Source: CAZUGH01 sp964619785
GTDB taxonomy: Bacteria; Bacillota; Clostridia; Lachnospirales; Lachnospiraceae
Assembly: GCA_964619785.1 (NCBI GenBank)
Contig: CAZUGH010000005.1
Coordinates: 4,610 to 68,609, forward strand
Length of the DNA stretch: 64,000 nt
Direction of reading: 5' to 3'
Shown: positions 1-9,323 of the stretch, in pieces
How the letters are laid out: each line of letters starts with the position of its first letter
Numbering within the stretch: the first letter of the stretch is position 1
Notes under the pieces: model-generated
What the model saw: only the letters and a program-made list of their open reading frames with translations
Told to the model about the DNA's origin: nothing
The model's database searches: none
Made by a program: the position numbers and the translations under genes

Positions 1-14
1 TTGACTGACATCAT
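1..14 (-). CDS. Possible start of the next minus-strand gene, cut by the window edge
   Basis: On the minus strand a GGAGG motif (26-30) is followed 11 bases later by ATGATG at 14-9, after which the frame stays open to the left edge. Only four or five codons (M-M-S-V) are visible, so no function can be given. It lies downstream of glyA in the same direction and could be the next gene of that operon. The 11-base spacing is slightly long, so the start is uncertain. Confidence 0.25.
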
Positions 15-41
15 TGTGCTACACACCTCCAATATCTACAA

Positions 42-59
42 GCCGGGCAGATGCCCGGC
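42..59 (-). terminator. GC-rich hairpin after glyA
   Basis: A perfect 7-bp stem (GCCGGGC / GCCCGGC) with a 4-base AGAT loop lies 11 bases past the glyA stop codon. No good U-run follows it on the minus strand, so it may be a weak or factor-assisted terminator, or an RNA-stabilising hairpin between glyA and a following gene. Confidence 0.5.
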
Positions 60-70
60 CAGTAATCAAC

Positions 71-1309
71 TTAGTATAATGGATATTTATCTGTAAGTTC
101 TTTAATCATCGACATTGCTTTTTCTTTATTGGCATCTACATCATTGATCAGAAGTGCAATTGCTTCTGCAATGACATCCATATCTGCTGGCTTCATACCA
201 CGAGTTGTAACAGCAGCTGTACCCAGACGGATACCACTCGTTACAAATGGAGACTGTGGATCATTTGGAATTGTGTTCTTGTTACAAGTAATGTTGGCAG
301 CATCTAAAAGCTTCTCTGCTTCCTTACCAGTAACACCTTTGCTTACCAAATCAACGAGCATCAGGTGATTATCTGTACCCCCTGATACAATATCAAATCC
401 ACGAGCCATCAACCCCTTAGCCAGTGCCTGTGCATTTTCAATAATATTCTTGCCGTATTCTTTAAAGCTTGGATCAAGTGCCTCTTTAAAACATACTGCC
501 TTCGCAGCGATAACATGCATTAAAGGTCCACCCTGAATACCTGGGAATACGGATTTATTGAGTTTATGCTCATCAGCAAACTCTGCGGATGAAAGAATCA
601 TTCCTCCACGAGGTCCACGAAGAGTCTTGTGTGTTGTTGTCGTTGTTACATGTGCATATGGAATTGGGCTCTCATGATATCCTGTCGCTACTAATCCAGC
701 GATATGTGCCATATCTACCATCAGATAAGCGCCTACCATATCAGCGATCTCACGAAATCTCTTAAAGTCAATCTTTCTTGCATAAGCACTAGCACCTGCA
801 ACAATCAACTTTGGCTGGCATTCTTTTGCAATCTTTTCAACTTCTTCATAATCAATAAATCCCTTATCATCAACACCATAAGGTACAATATTAAAATAGC
901 TTCCAGAGAAGTTAACTGGGCTTCCATGAGTAAGATGTCCACCATGTGCAAGATTCATACCCATAACCGTATCACCTGGTTTAACAAGAGCAAAAAATAC
1001 TGCCATATTCGCCTGTGCTCCTGAATGAGGCTGAACGTTCGCATATGTGCAGCCAAATAACTTTTTGGCACGTTCGATTGCTAATGTCTCAATCACGTCT
1101 ACATTTTCACATCCACCATAATAACGCTTGCCAGGATATCCCTCTGCGTACTTATTCGTACATGTGCTTCCCATTGCTGCCATAACCGCTTTGCTAACAA
1201 AGTTCTCCGATGCAATCAATTCAATGTGGCTGTTCTGTCTGTCAGTCTCAGCCTTCATAGCGGTTGCAATCTCTGGATCATACTTTACTACTTCTTCAAA
1301 AGAATACAT
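71..1309 (-). CDS. glyA: Serine hydroxymethyltransferase
   Basis: Cytosolic PLP enzyme converting serine and tetrahydrofolate to glycine and 5,10-methylene-THF. At 412 residues it has the normal bacterial length. Visible family motifs are LIASENF near residue 31, [13 protein letters not shown] at 54-66, and [15 protein letters not shown] around 223-236, with K228 as the expected PLP-binding lysine. The start is fixed by AGGAGG five bases before the ATG. It is the last of four co-directional genes (purM, purN, purD, glyA). The link makes sense because glycine feeds PurD and the folate carbon feeds PurN. Spacing to purD is 34 bases, so co-transcription is likely. Confidence 0.97.
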   Translation of the reverse strand: MYSFEEVVKYDPEIATAMKAETDRQNSHIELIASENFVSKAVMAAMGSTCTNKYAEGYPGKRYYGGCENVDVIETLAIERAKKLFGCTYANVQPHSGAQANMAVFFALVKPGDTVMGMNLAHGGHLTHGSPVNFSGSYFNIVPYGVDDKGFIDYEEVEKIAKECQPKLIVAGASAYARKIDFKRFREIADMVGAYLMVDMAHIAGLVATGYHESPIPYAHVTTTTTHKTLRGPRGGMILSSAEFADEHKLNKSVFPGIQGGPLMHVIAAKAVCFKEALDPSFKEYGKNIIENAQALAKGLMARGFDIVSGGTDNHLMLVDLVSKGVTGKEAEKLLDAANITCNKNTIPNDPQSPFVTSGIRLGTAAVTTRGMKPADMDVIAEAIALLINDVDANKEKAMSMIKELTDKYPLY

Positions 1310-1343
1310 ATTTTCCTCCTTCTGCGTCTCATGCGCACAACTA

Positions 1344-2615
1344 CTAGATTTCTTCTATTGCTTTTCCAATATCATTTCTCATATATTTCTTCTCAAAATC
1401 AACAAGCTTCGTTGCTTCATAAGCATTTGCTCTTGCCTCTTTGAGCGTAGCTCCCTTCGCTGTGATACCTAACACACGACCACCATTGGTAACAATCCCC
1501 TCTGGTGTCTGTTTGGTTCCAGCATGGAAACAATAATATCCTTCTTTGCCATCAAAATTCTCAAGGCCCGTAATCAGCTTACCCTTCTCATAACTCTCAG
1601 GATAACCACCAGAAGCTAATACAACACATACAGCCGCATTATCTTCAAATTCCAGATTAATCTGGTCGAGTGTTCCATCAATACAAGCATTCATTACATC
1701 AACAATATCATTCTTCATACGAGGAAGAACAACCTGTGCCTCTGGATCACCAAATCTTGCATTATACTCGAGTACTTTAGGACCATCTGGCGTCAGCATC
1801 AAACCGACAAACATGATTCCTGTAAAGTCTCTTCCTTCTGCCTTCATCGCATCCATGGTTGGCTGATATACATATTTTTCACAAAAGGCCTGAACCTCAT
1901 CATCATAAAAAGGACTTGGGGAAAATGTACCCATTCCGCCGGTATTCAAGCCTTCATCATTATCTTTTGCACGCTTATGGTCCTGTGCACTCGTCATTGG
2001 TAGTACATGGGTACCATCACAATAACAGAGAACGGAGACCTCACGTCCTGTCATAAAATCTTCTACCACAACGCGATTACCAGCTTCGCCAAAATGCTTA
2101 TCTAACATAATCTCTTTGACGGCAGCTTTCGCTTCATCTAATGTATTACAAATCAATACTCCTTTACCAAGTGCTAACCCATCTGCCTTAACAACGATTG
2201 GCATCTTCTTCGTCTCAAGATAGGCAATGGCATCCTCTGCATTATCAAAATTCTCATATCCAGCAGTTGGAATATTGTACTTTTTCATCAAATCTTTGGA
2301 AAATGCTTTCGAGCCCTCTAGCATAGCAGCATTCTTGCGAGGTCCAAACACACGCAAGCCTCTTGCTTCAAATACATCAACTACACCAGCAACTAACGGA
2401 TCATCCATTCCAATGATTGTCAAATCAATCTGTTTGTCTTCAGCAAAGTCAGCCAGCTTATCTAACTCCATTGCTCCAATATCAACCAACTCGGCAAGCT
2501 GAGCAATCCCAGCATTACCAGGTGCACAATAAATCTTGTCTACCTGCTTACTCTTAGCAACACTTGTTGCGATGGCATGTTCTCTTCCACCGCTACCTAC
2601 AATAAGAACTTTCAT
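1344..2615 (-). CDS. purD: Phosphoribosylamine-glycine ligase (GAR synthetase)
   Basis: ATP-grasp ligase joining glycine to 5-phosphoribosylamine, the second step of purine synthesis. Its 423 residues match the family. The N-terminal Rossmann-like motif VGSGGREHA (residues 5-13) is the PurD signature. ATP-grasp segments such as [11 protein letters not shown] and the metal-binding [10 protein letters not shown] are present. The start has GGAGG eight bases upstream of the ATG. It lies 24 bases after purN and 34 bases before glyA, consistent with one operon. No defects are seen. Confidence 0.97.
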   Translation of the reverse strand: MKVLIVGSGGREHAIATSVAKSKQVDKIYCAPGNAGIAQLAELVDIGAMELDKLADFAEDKQIDLTIIGMDDPLVAGVVDVFEARGLRVFGPRKNAAMLEGSKAFSKDLMKKYNIPTAGYENFDNAEDAIAYLETKKMPIVVKADGLALGKGVLICNTLDEAKAAVKEIMLDKHFGEAGNRVVVEDFMTGREVSVLCYCDGTHVLPMTSAQDHKRAKDNDEGLNTGGMGTFSPSPFYDDEVQAFCEKYVYQPTMDAMKAEGRDFTGIMFVGLMLTPDGPKVLEYNARFGDPEAQVVLPRMKNDIVDVMNACIDGTLDQINLEFEDNAAVCVVLASGGYPESYEKGKLITGLENFDGKEGYYCFHAGTKQTPEGIVTNGGRVLGITAKGATLKEARANAYEATKLVDFEKKYMRNDIGKAIEEI

Positions 2616-2639
2616 TTCATTTCCTCCATATCGAAGCTG

Positions 2640-3260
2640 TTATATACGTTTAACTAGTCCGTTCACGACTTGAATTCTATCATTAGCAATCAGATTCACT
2701 GCCTCAGGAAGTATCTTCCACTCAGCTTGTTCCATAACACGCTTTTGAAGAATCTCTGGCGTATCATCTTCCTCTACCTCAACTGCCTTTTGCAAAATAA
2801 TAGGACCAGTATCCGTTCCCGAATCAACAAAATGTACGGTCGCACCTGTCACTTTATTGCCAATATTTAACACACTCTCATGTACTTTCAGCCCATAATA
2901 TCCAGGCCCACAATGAGAAGGTATCAAAGATGGGTGAATATTAACAATTCGATTCTCATATGCTTTCACTAAATTCTGTGGAAGAATAACCAAATATCCT
3001 GCTAAGATAATCAACTCAATCTGGTGCTCCTTCACAGTACGAAGTAATTCATCATTAAACTGAGAGCGTTCCTTAAAATCCTTGGGAGATAAGACCACGG
3101 TCTCAATCCCCTTCATCTTCGCACGCTCTAATGCATAAGCATCTTTCTTATTACTAACAACTAGGTCTAGAGAAGCGTTGGTAATCTTGCCCGCATCCAT
3201 CGCATCGATCAATGCCTGAAGATTCGTTCCTCCGCCCGATACAAATACTGCTATCTTCAT
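2640..3260 (-). CDS. purN: Phosphoribosylglycinamide formyltransferase
   Basis: Folate-dependent GAR transformylase, the third step of purine synthesis, transferring a formyl group from 10-formyl-THF to GAR. The protein has 206 residues, typical for PurN. Motifs seen are the phosphate loop SGGGTNLQALID near residue 8, the catalytic NIHPSLIPS segment (Asn and His), and the HFVDSGTDTGPII segment carrying the catalytic Asp. It sits 15 bases after purM and 24 before purD. The next gene but one, glyA, makes the folate one-carbon unit. Confidence 0.96.
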   Translation of the reverse strand: MKIAVFVSGGGTNLQALIDAMDAGKITNASLDLVVSNKKDAYALERAKMKGIETVVLSPKDFKERSQFNDELLRTVKEHQIELIILAGYLVILPQNLVKAYENRIVNIHPSLIPSHCGPGYYGLKVHESVLNIGNKVTGATVHFVDSGTDTGPIILQKAVEVEEDDTPEILQKRVMEQAEWKILPEAVNLIANDRIQVVNGLVKRI

Positions 3261-3275
3261 CTTCCGTCTCCGTCC

Positions 3276-4301
3276 TTACTGTAAAGTAATGCCCTTGTCT
3301 CTAGCAACAATCTCACCTAAAATATAAGGAGTCTCACCAGCGGCTTTGATAGCGGCTACTGTCTTATCAACATCTGTCTTATCCACTGCTGTAATCATAC
3401 CAACACCCATGTTGTATGTATTAAACATCATCTGCTCTTCAATCTGTCCGTCCTTTGCAAGCATCTCAAAGATAGGAGGAATTACAAAACTCTTGCGGTC
3501 AATCACAGCATGTGTGCCCTCTTTTAACATACGAGGAATGTTCTCATAAAAACCACCACCAGTAATATGACTACATGCTTTAATCTTAACACCTGCATCC
3601 TTAATCGAACGAAGTGCCTTCACATAAATCTTAGTTGGTGTTAAAAGAGCTTCTCCTAATGTCGTTCCAAGGGATTCAAATGACTTGCTTAATTTTGCTT
3701 TGTCCATAGGGAACACCTGACGTACAAGAGAATATCCGTTACTATGAATACCGGAAGAAGCCATACCTACTAGTACATCGCCAGCAGCTAATTCCTTACC
3801 TGTAATCATATTCTTACGATCAACAATTCCAACTGAGAAACCAGCCAGGTCATACTCGTCAACTGGATAGAAACCAGGCATCTCAGCTGTTTCTCCACCA
3901 ATCAATGCTGCATCTGACTGCTGACAGCCATTTGCCACACCACTTACAATCGTAGCAATCTTCTCTGGTTCATTCTTACCACATGCGATATAGTCCAAGA
4001 AGAATAATGGTTCTCCACCTGCACATGCGATATCATTCACACACATCGCAACACAATCAATACCAATTGTGTCATGTTTATCCATAATAAAAGCTAGCTT
4101 AAGTTTGGTTCCAACACCATCCGTACCCGATACTAAAGTTGGTTCCTCCATTCCCATAAACTTCTTCAAAGAGAACGCTCCTGAGAATCCACCAATATCT
4201 GTGAGAACCTCGTCTCTCATGGTAGCAGCGATATGCTCCTTCATCAGGGCAACCGCCTTGTATCCTGCTTCAATATCAACTCCAGCTTTCTTGTAATCCA
4301 T
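3276..4301 (-). CDS. purM: Phosphoribosylformylglycinamidine cyclo-ligase (AIR synthetase)
   Basis: ATP-dependent cyclase forming 5-aminoimidazole ribonucleotide, the fifth step of purine synthesis. It has 341 residues, the usual size. The N-terminus (DYKKAGVDIEAGYKAV) and the SGTDGVGTKLKLAF and GGETAEMPGFY segments are characteristic of PurM. An AGGAGGT Shine-Dalgarno lies eight bases before the ATG. It is the first gene of the purM-purN-purD-glyA run. The other purine genes (purE, purC, purF, purH and so on) are not in this window. Confidence 0.97.
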   Translation of the reverse strand: MDYKKAGVDIEAGYKAVALMKEHIAATMRDEVLTDIGGFSGAFSLKKFMGMEEPTLVSGTDGVGTKLKLAFIMDKHDTIGIDCVAMCVNDIACAGGEPLFFLDYIACGKNEPEKIATIVSGVANGCQQSDAALIGGETAEMPGFYPVDEYDLAGFSVGIVDRKNMITGKELAAGDVLVGMASSGIHSNGYSLVRQVFPMDKAKLSKSFESLGTTLGEALLTPTKIYVKALRSIKDAGVKIKACSHITGGGFYENIPRMLKEGTHAVIDRKSFVIPPIFEMLAKDGQIEEQMMFNTYNMGVGMITAVDKTDVDKTVAAIKAAGETPYILGEIVARDKGITLQ

Positions 4302-4346
4302 TAATTTTACCTCCTAAATGTATACTTGCTTGCAAACTGTATTGTG

Positions 4347-4383
4347 GGAACAACATGTGTTCCGCACTATCCATGATAGTATA
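4347..4383 (-). promoter_or_regulatory. Probable purM promoter with two inverted repeats
   Basis: On the minus strand an extended -10 element (TGC then TATACT, 4383-4378) precedes purM by about 77 bases. No good -35 box is seen at 17-18 bp spacing (TTCCAC at best). A palindrome CTATC-ATG-GATAG (4367-4379) overlaps the end of the -10, and a second one, GGAACA-N5-TGTTCC (4347-4363), lies just downstream in the leader. Either could be an operator or leader hairpin. This is a reading of short motifs only. Confidence 0.35.
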
Positions 4384-4420
4384 GCACATTTTGTCATTGA
4401 GTGGAAGTGGGATTTGAGAG

Positions 4421-4452
4421 AAAAAAAGCAGGTATTTTTCAATACCCGCTTT
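4421..4452 (-). terminator. Intrinsic terminator of the small secreted-protein gene
   Basis: A 12-bp stem (AAAGCAGGTATT at 4425-4436 with AATACCCGCTTT at 4441-4452, one G-U pair) with a 4-base loop is followed on the minus strand by a run of seven T residues. It starts 10 bases after the TAA that ends the extended frame of the upstream small gene and lies before the purM promoter. It therefore insulates the two. Confidence 0.85.
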
Positions 4453-4461
4453 CTCACTCTC

Positions 4462-4680
4462 TTATTCTTGTGTGCCAAGTAATTTAATCGTAAACGCTCC
4501 ATCATGAGTACCTTGACAAATCAAAGGTCATTCTCATGACCCATTCTTCTTTACTTCAAGTGAAGTTGATTCCACTGTTAATGGATCATTGTCTGCATAT
4601 ACCTTTGAAAATGGTATGCATACAGTAGTTAGGACTAATGCAGCGATAAATAATACTCCTAATTTTTTCATTCGTTTCAT
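4462..4680 (-). pseudogene. Small secreted-protein gene interrupted by two in-frame TGA codons
   Basis: From the ATG at 4680, preceded by an AGAGGT ribosome site, the frame encodes 48 residues: an N-terminus with K/R residues, a hydrophobic core (LGVLFIAALVLTTVC), a likely signal peptidase site after SKVYA, then a short acidic mature part ending KKNGS. TGA codons occur at 4536-4534 and 4530-4528. The same frame then continues open for 21 codons (ICQGTHDGAFTIKLLGTQE and so on) to a TAA at 4464-4462, right before a terminator. Between the stops, another frame reads NG-VMRMTFDL, so one missing base in the G-run and one extra base near the GATTTG could restore a single protein of about 70 residues. 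Decay, sequence error or a genuine 19-residue secreted peptide are all possible. No family is recognised. Confidence 0.5.
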
Positions 4681-4743
4681 TGTTCTACCTCTTTCTTTCT
4701 GTATGTATGTACGATAAGTAAAAATTTTCCTTCAAAACGTACA

Positions 4744-4774
4744 AAAGACCAATATCCGTACGATACTGGTCTTT
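4744..4774 (-). terminator. Terminator after ftsZ
   Basis: A 13-bp stem (AAAGACCAATATC at 4744-4756 with GATACTGGTCTTT at 4762-4774, one G-U pair) and a 5-base loop are followed on the minus strand by TTTTGT. It lies about 20 bases past the ftsZ stop codon and ends the division cluster transcript. Confidence 0.8.
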
Positions 4775-4795
4775 CAATATGTGGTTAACTAATCA

Positions 4796-6004
4796 TTATT
4801 TCTTATTCTTTTGCAAAAATACTGGAATCTTAATCTCTCCATTGGCATCCCCGCCTGCATTCTCTAACGGTTCTGCTACTGGCTGAGTATTCACTGGTGT
4901 TCTCTCCTGTGTTGCTGCGCTCTGTGTCGTCTGTGTTCTAGTCTGACTACCCATACCGGATAAAAAGCTTGGACGATTCAAATTGCTCTTCTGACCACCT
5001 AAGAAACTTGGTTTCGCCATTGACCCACCAAAGCTTGAAACTCCTGGCATCTCATTCGCCTCTAATCCCGTTGCAATAACGGTGATGGATGCTGTATCTG
5101 AATTTGTATCATCAAACATCGCACCAAAGATAATATTCGCTGACTCACCTGCTAATTCCTGAACATAGGAAGCAGCATCATTTGCCTCAATCAAACTGAT
5201 ATCTCCAGAAACATTAATGATGACATGTGAAGCACCTTCAATCGTAGTCTCAAGTAATGGACTTGTAATAGCAAGTTTCACAGCATCAATACACTTGTCA
5301 TCGCCAGATCCAACACCGATACCAATGTGAGCAATACCCTTGTCCTTCATAACCGTCACAACATCTGCAAAGTCAAGGTTAATCAATGCAGGAAGGTTAA
5401 TCAAGTCAGTAATACCCTGAACACCCTGTTGAAGAACTTCATCTGCCTTACGAAGTGCATCTGGCATAGATGTTCTACGATCCACAATGGCTAACAGCTT
5501 GTCATTCGGAATCACAATTAATGTATCGACATGATCCTTCAATTTATCAATACCAGTAATGGCATTATCCATTCTGGTCTTACCTTCGAACTTAAAAGGC
5601 TTCGTCACAATACCTACTGTGAGAATCCCCATATCCTTTGCAATCTGAGCAACAACTGGTGCAGCTCCTGTACCAGTTCCGCCACCCATACCACAAGTAA
5701 CGAAAACCATATCACTATTCTTAATCACTTCAACGAGTTCTTCTTTACTCTCTTCTGCAGCCTTCTCACCAATCTCTGGCTTCGCACCTGCACCAAGACC
5801 TTTCGTAAGCTTCTCACCAATCTGCATGCAAACAGGTGCCTTACAACTCTTTAGATGCTGCTTGTCTGTATTCACACAGACAAAATCAACTCCTTTAATT
5901 CCTTCTTCTATCATTCGATTAACGGCATTGTTACCAGCTCCACCTACCCCAATTACTAGGATCTTCGCTGCTGATTCAGCCTCATTAGTCATAATCTCTA
6001 ACAA
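4796..6004 (-). CDS. ftsZ: Cell division protein FtsZ
   Basis: Tubulin-like GTPase that forms the cytokinetic ring. The 402-residue protein has the nucleotide-binding [13 protein letters not shown] (19-31), the tubulin signature GGGTGTG at 107-113, a variable Gln/Thr-rich linker (about 330-385), and a conserved C-terminal tail [10 protein letters not shown] for partners such as FtsA or SepF. The start is taken as TTG at 6004: AGGAGG lies seven bases upstream, whereas the first ATG is four codons further in and too distant. MLEI is also the usual N-terminus in related Clostridia. It is the last gene of the dcw cluster, separated from ftsQ by 114 bases that hold a promoter. Confidence 0.97.
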   Translation of the reverse strand: MLEIMTNEAESAAKILVIGVGGAGNNAVNRMIEEGIKGVDFVCVNTDKQHLKSCKAPVCMQIGEKLTKGLGAGAKPEIGEKAAEESKEELVEVIKNSDMVFVTCGMGGGTGTGAAPVVAQIAKDMGILTVGIVTKPFKFEGKTRMDNAITGIDKLKDHVDTLIVIPNDKLLAIVDRRTSMPDALRKADEVLQQGVQGITDLINLPALINLDFADVVTVMKDKGIAHIGIGVGSGDDKCIDAVKLAITSPLLETTIEGASHVIINVSGDISLIEANDAASYVQELAGESANIIFGAMFDDTNSDTASITVIATGLEANEMPGVSSFGGSMAKPSFLGGQKSNLNRPSFLSGMGSQTRTQTTQSAATQERTPVNTQPVAEPLENAGGDANGEIKIPVFLQKNKK

Positions 6005-6064
6005 AACAGTTCCTCCTTCAATTATCTATGTCAATAGATATATATACACATACACATATAATAT

Positions 6065-6093
6065 ATAATATAGTTTTTCAATGAAATAATCAA
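6065..6093 (-). promoter_or_regulatory. Probable ftsZ promoter
   Basis: On the minus strand TTGATT (6093-6088) and TATTAT (6070-6065) are separated by exactly 17 bases, inside the very AT-rich ftsQ-ftsZ spacer. A dedicated ftsZ promoter is common, because FtsZ is needed in excess over its neighbours. The spacer contains other AT-rich alternatives, so the exact start point is uncertain. Confidence 0.55.
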
Positions 6094-6118
6094 GTGGTAT
6101 TTTAAGTTTTTTTAATAA

Positions 6119-6865
6119 TTAAGCATCCTCTTTTTTCTTGAGAATTATGTTATCTCCCACTTGATAAGTTGATAAGTCAATTTCACCAGCTAGCTTATTC
6201 TCTAAAGCAGTCGGTAAAACCGTCTCTAATGCTGCCATAGCATCATCATAATTACTACCACTTCCGAGATCAATCTGTATATTTCCAGCATAGAGAAAAG
6301 CTTCATCAACATCATTAAACTCAATTCGTTCTACCTGTAAATGATAATGATCCATCAGATTGGCTATCTGAAGAATTCGTTTTAGTAACCCCTTATCCCC
6401 CATATCAATCGTTTGATACAACGAAAAATTCTTGATATTCTGAATCTGAAATAATGGAATTGTATCTCGTTTGTTTCCCGAGCTCTCTAGTACCAAACCA
6501 TCCTTATCAAAATAGATAAATTCATTCATGTATTGAACACCAGCAATAATCGTTTTTTCATATAGCTTAACATGAATCCCATCTGGCCAGGCAAAGTTCA
6601 CCTTGTATTCCCGGACAAATGGTAAATCCTTGTGTCCAAGAAATTGATTCTCAAGCCAAAAGCCCAGTGTGTTTTGTTCAAACTTATTCGTAAAAATCAT
6701 TTTCTCAACTTCATTCTCGGTATAAAAAGTGCTACCCACGATTGTGACATTCTTTAATCTGAAAACAAAGATTACAATACAACTAAGTCCAATTAGAATC
6801 AACAAAATCAGAATCAATCGTATTCTGTGCCTTCTTCTCTTTGCAATTAATTCTTCAACATCCAT
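6119..6865 (-). CDS. ftsQ: Cell division protein FtsQ/DivIB
   Basis: Bitopic division protein that bridges FtsL and the septal synthases outside the membrane. Taken as 248 residues from the ATG at 6865, which has GGGAG five bases upstream; an ATG four codons earlier lacks a ribosome site. There is a basic cytoplasmic tail (KRRRHRIR), one membrane segment (about 17-35), then a POTRA-type domain beginning KNVTIVGSTFYTENEV (39-54), followed by the divergent beta domain. Sequence conservation in this family is low, so the call rests on topology, the POTRA start and its place between murA and ftsZ. Confidence 0.88.
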   Translation of the reverse strand: MDVEELIAKRRRHRIRLILILLILIGLSCIVIFVFRLKNVTIVGSTFYTENEVEKMIFTNKFEQNTLGFWLENQFLGHKDLPFVREYKVNFAWPDGIHVKLYEKTIIAGVQYMNEFIYFDKDGLVLESSGNKRDTIPLFQIQNIKNFSLYQTIDMGDKGLLKRILQIANLMDHYHLQVERIEFNDVDEAFLYAGNIQIDLGSGSNYDDAMAALETVLPTALENKLAGEIDLSTYQVGDNIILKKKEDA

Positions 6866-6880
6866 AGTATCTCCCATCTT

Positions 6881-8131
6881 TCACGAAAATGTACTGATTT
6901 TTGCTCCCAAAACAGATAGTTTTTCTACCAGATTTTCATACCCTCTTGTTATCACATCTGCATTCTCTATACGCGATGTTCCCTGCGCCATCAGACCGCC
7001 AATCACAAGTGCCATGCCGCCTCTTAAGTCTGTTGCACGAACCGTTGCACCATGCAACTCATCCACCCCATGTATAAAACAGCGATTGCCAATCACGGTA
7101 ATATCTCCACCCATTCGTCTGAGTTCATCCGCTGATTGTAAACGATTCTCAAAAATACTTTCTTCAATAATGGAATTTCCATTAGCTTTGCACAAAACAG
7201 CCATTAATGGTGATTGCACATCTGTGGCAAAGCCCGGATAGGGTCTCGTCTTAATATAACAAATTGCATTCGGTCTTCCTAATTGCTTAATATGGATTGT
7301 ACCCTCTTCTAGCTTACACTCACATCCCGTTCGTAAAAACAACTGAATATCAGTTCCGGAATTTTCTTCACCCGTATGTAAAATAACAGAACCACCTGTA
7401 GCTGATACTAATAGTCCCATTGTTTGCAAGACAATACGGTCATGACATAGGGTAAATTCAACCGAATGAAGTTTCGTAACACCACGAATTAGTATATGTT
7501 CGGTTCCTTCTCCTTCGATTATTGCTCCAGCCATACGCAGGAAACGGCATAGTTCGATAATTTCAGGCTCTTTCGCAGCATTGCCTATCCATGTTACCCC
7601 TTCTGCTAAACAAGCAGCTAGAATCAAATTTTCCGTTGCTCCTACACTTGGGAATTCCAACGTAATCTTTTGACCAGTTATCTTCTTTGTATGACAACTA
7701 ACACGCTCATCCTGTTCAGAGATTTTCACTCCCATCTTGCGAAAACCATCTAGATGATAATCAATCGGTCTCCTTCCAATCGAGCAACCACCCGGATAAA
7801 CAACGGATGCCTCTCTCTTACGTCCCAGAAGTGCTCCTAGAAACAAAATGGATGCACGTACCTTTTTTACTGATTCCTCTGTCAATTCAGAAACCAAAAC
7901 CTCAGAAGCATCTATCATCATTGTGTGATCAAAAAAAGAAACATGACAACCTAATTTTTCTAGCAACTTCTTCATGCATTTCACATCATCAATAATGGGA
8001 CAACCATAGATTACAGTAGTCCCGGGAATCAACAGGCTGGCTGCCATAATTGGCAAAACAGCATTTTTAGAACCCTGTATGGTAACTTCACCGTTCAGAC
8101 ATCGGCCGCCTTCTATCACAATTGCTGACAA
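6881..8131 (-). CDS. murA: UDP-N-acetylglucosamine 1-carboxyvinyltransferase
   Basis: Transfers enolpyruvate from PEP to UDP-GlcNAc, the first committed step of peptidoglycan synthesis. The protein has 416 residues. The SKNAVLPIMAA motif (21-31) and the catalytic-loop GGCSIGRRPID with Cys116 are seen; this Cys is the residue normally modified by fosfomycin. RPYPGFATDVQ and the DLRGG segment are also typical. The start is chosen as TTG at 8131, five bases after GAGGTG; a GTG one codon upstream would be too close. It lies between ftsW and ftsQ, where many species carry murG/murB. Another murA copy could exist elsewhere in the genome. Confidence 0.93.
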   Translation of the reverse strand: MSAIVIEGGRCLNGEVTIQGSKNAVLPIMAASLLIPGTTVIYGCPIIDDVKCMKKLLEKLGCHVSFFDHTMMIDASEVLVSELTEESVKKVRASILFLGALLGRKREASVVYPGGCSIGRRPIDYHLDGFRKMGVKISEQDERVSCHTKKITGQKITLEFPSVGATENLILAACLAEGVTWIGNAAKEPEIIELCRFLRMAGAIIEGEGTEHILIRGVTKLHSVEFTLCHDRIVLQTMGLLVSATGGSVILHTGEENSGTDIQLFLRTGCECKLEEGTIHIKQLGRPNAICYIKTRPYPGFATDVQSPLMAVLCKANGNSIIEESIFENRLQSADELRRMGGDITVIGNRCFIHGVDELHGATVRATDLRGGMALVIGGLMAQGTSRIENADVITRGYENLVEKLSVLGAKISTFS

Positions 8132-8189
8132 CACTACACCTCGCGATATATATTATAATATATCCTATGAGGAAAATGTGACGTCGTGC

Positions 8190-9317
8190 CTATCCACTTT
8201 TTCTTTTCGATGAAATTCCTAGAACCAACCCCATCTCTGCTAACAAAATGGATATGGAAGTACCTCCATAACTGATAAATGGCAATGGGATACCAGTTGA
8301 CGGAATTGAGTTCGTAACTACAGCAATATTGATGCCGACTTGTGCAGCAATATGTATCATGACACCTGTACAAATCATTCCACTAAACAAGTCAGGTGAT
8401 GATGTCGCAACGCGAAAAATCCTCCACAATAACAAAATAAACATGAAGATGACGATACCAGCTCCCACCATTCCAAGTTCTTCGCAAATGATGGAAAAAA
8501 TCATATCATTATGGGACTCTGGAATAAAGCCAAGCTTTTGCATACTCTCTCCAAGACCTGTTCCAAACAATCCACCAGAAGCAATTGCATATAAACCTTG
8601 TAATATCTGATATGCATTTTTATTTGTTTCAACATTGAACCAAGCAGATAATCGTTCTGTACGAAATCCTCCACCAAATACAAGAAGCAGTCCCACCGCC
8701 GCCATACCAATGATAATCATGATAACATACATTTTTCTTCTTCTTGCAGCGATAAAACACATACCAAGTGTAATAATGGCAATGACAATTCCGGTGCTCA
8801 AATTCTCAATTACAATGGTAAACAGCAGAACGCCTACAACGGCTCCCACACGAAACGCACCATTGAATTTACTCATAACATACGGATTCTTTTGAATCAA
8901 AAAAGCAACCATAAGAATAACCGCAATCTTGGAAATCTCGGAGGGCTGTAATGACAACGGTCCAATTGATAACCACCGTTTTGCACCATTGATGGTATCC
9001 CCAACAACAAGTACTGTAACTTGAAGCGTTAGCGCGATAAAATACAAAAGTGTAACCAATCGTATGTGTATCACTGGCAATCTTCGCATAAACAAACGGT
9101 AATCAAACTTGGCCACAATAAACATAGCAACAAGACCTACTGCCACACCAAATGCCTGCTTCTTAAGAAAATACATAGAATCTCCGTATTTAACTTGCGA
9201 AGTATAGGAACTGGTGCTGTAGATCATCAACATACCAAAGCAAACCAGGCATATCGTTATTAATAATAATCCAATATCAAGTTGACTTTCTGTTACTTCA
9301 CGCTTTGTTTTTTCCAC
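8190..9317 (-). CDS. ftsW: SEDS peptidoglycan glycosyltransferase FtsW/SpoVE
   Basis: Polytopic lipid II polymerase of the SEDS family that works with a class B PBP at the septum. It has 375 residues with about ten hydrophobic segments. Family motifs seen include NGAKRWLSIGPLSLQPSE (about 120-137) and HNDMIFSIICEELG. A C-terminal TGIPLPFISYGGTS is also present. It lies six bases after the murD stop, with 55 bases before murA. Whether it acts in vegetative division (FtsW) or spore cortex formation (SpoVE) cannot be told from sequence; the dcw context favours division. Confidence 0.93.
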   Translation of the reverse strand: MEKTKREVTESQLDIGLLLITICLVCFGMLMIYSTSSYTSQVKYGDSMYFLKKQAFGVAVGLVAMFIVAKFDYRLFMRRLPVIHIRLVTLLYFIALTLQVTVLVVGDTINGAKRWLSIGPLSLQPSEISKIAVILMVAFLIQKNPYVMSKFNGAFRVGAVVGVLLFTIVIENLSTGIVIAIITLGMCFIAARRRKMYVIMIIIGMAAVGLLLVFGGGFRTERLSAWFNVETNKNAYQILQGLYAIASGGLFGTGLGESMQKLGFIPESHNDMIFSIICEELGMVGAGIVIFMFILLLWRIFRVATSSPDLFSGMICTGVMIHIAAQVGINIAVVTNSIPSTGIPLPFISYGGTSISILLAEMGLVLGISSKRKSG

Positions 9318-9323
9318 TTAAGC

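Noticed and set aside
4314..4505. Open frame of 63 codons on the minus strand between purM and the small secreted gene
   Set aside because: It overlaps the strong terminator at 4421-4452 and the purM promoter, has no ribosome site and its residues look like a shadow translation.
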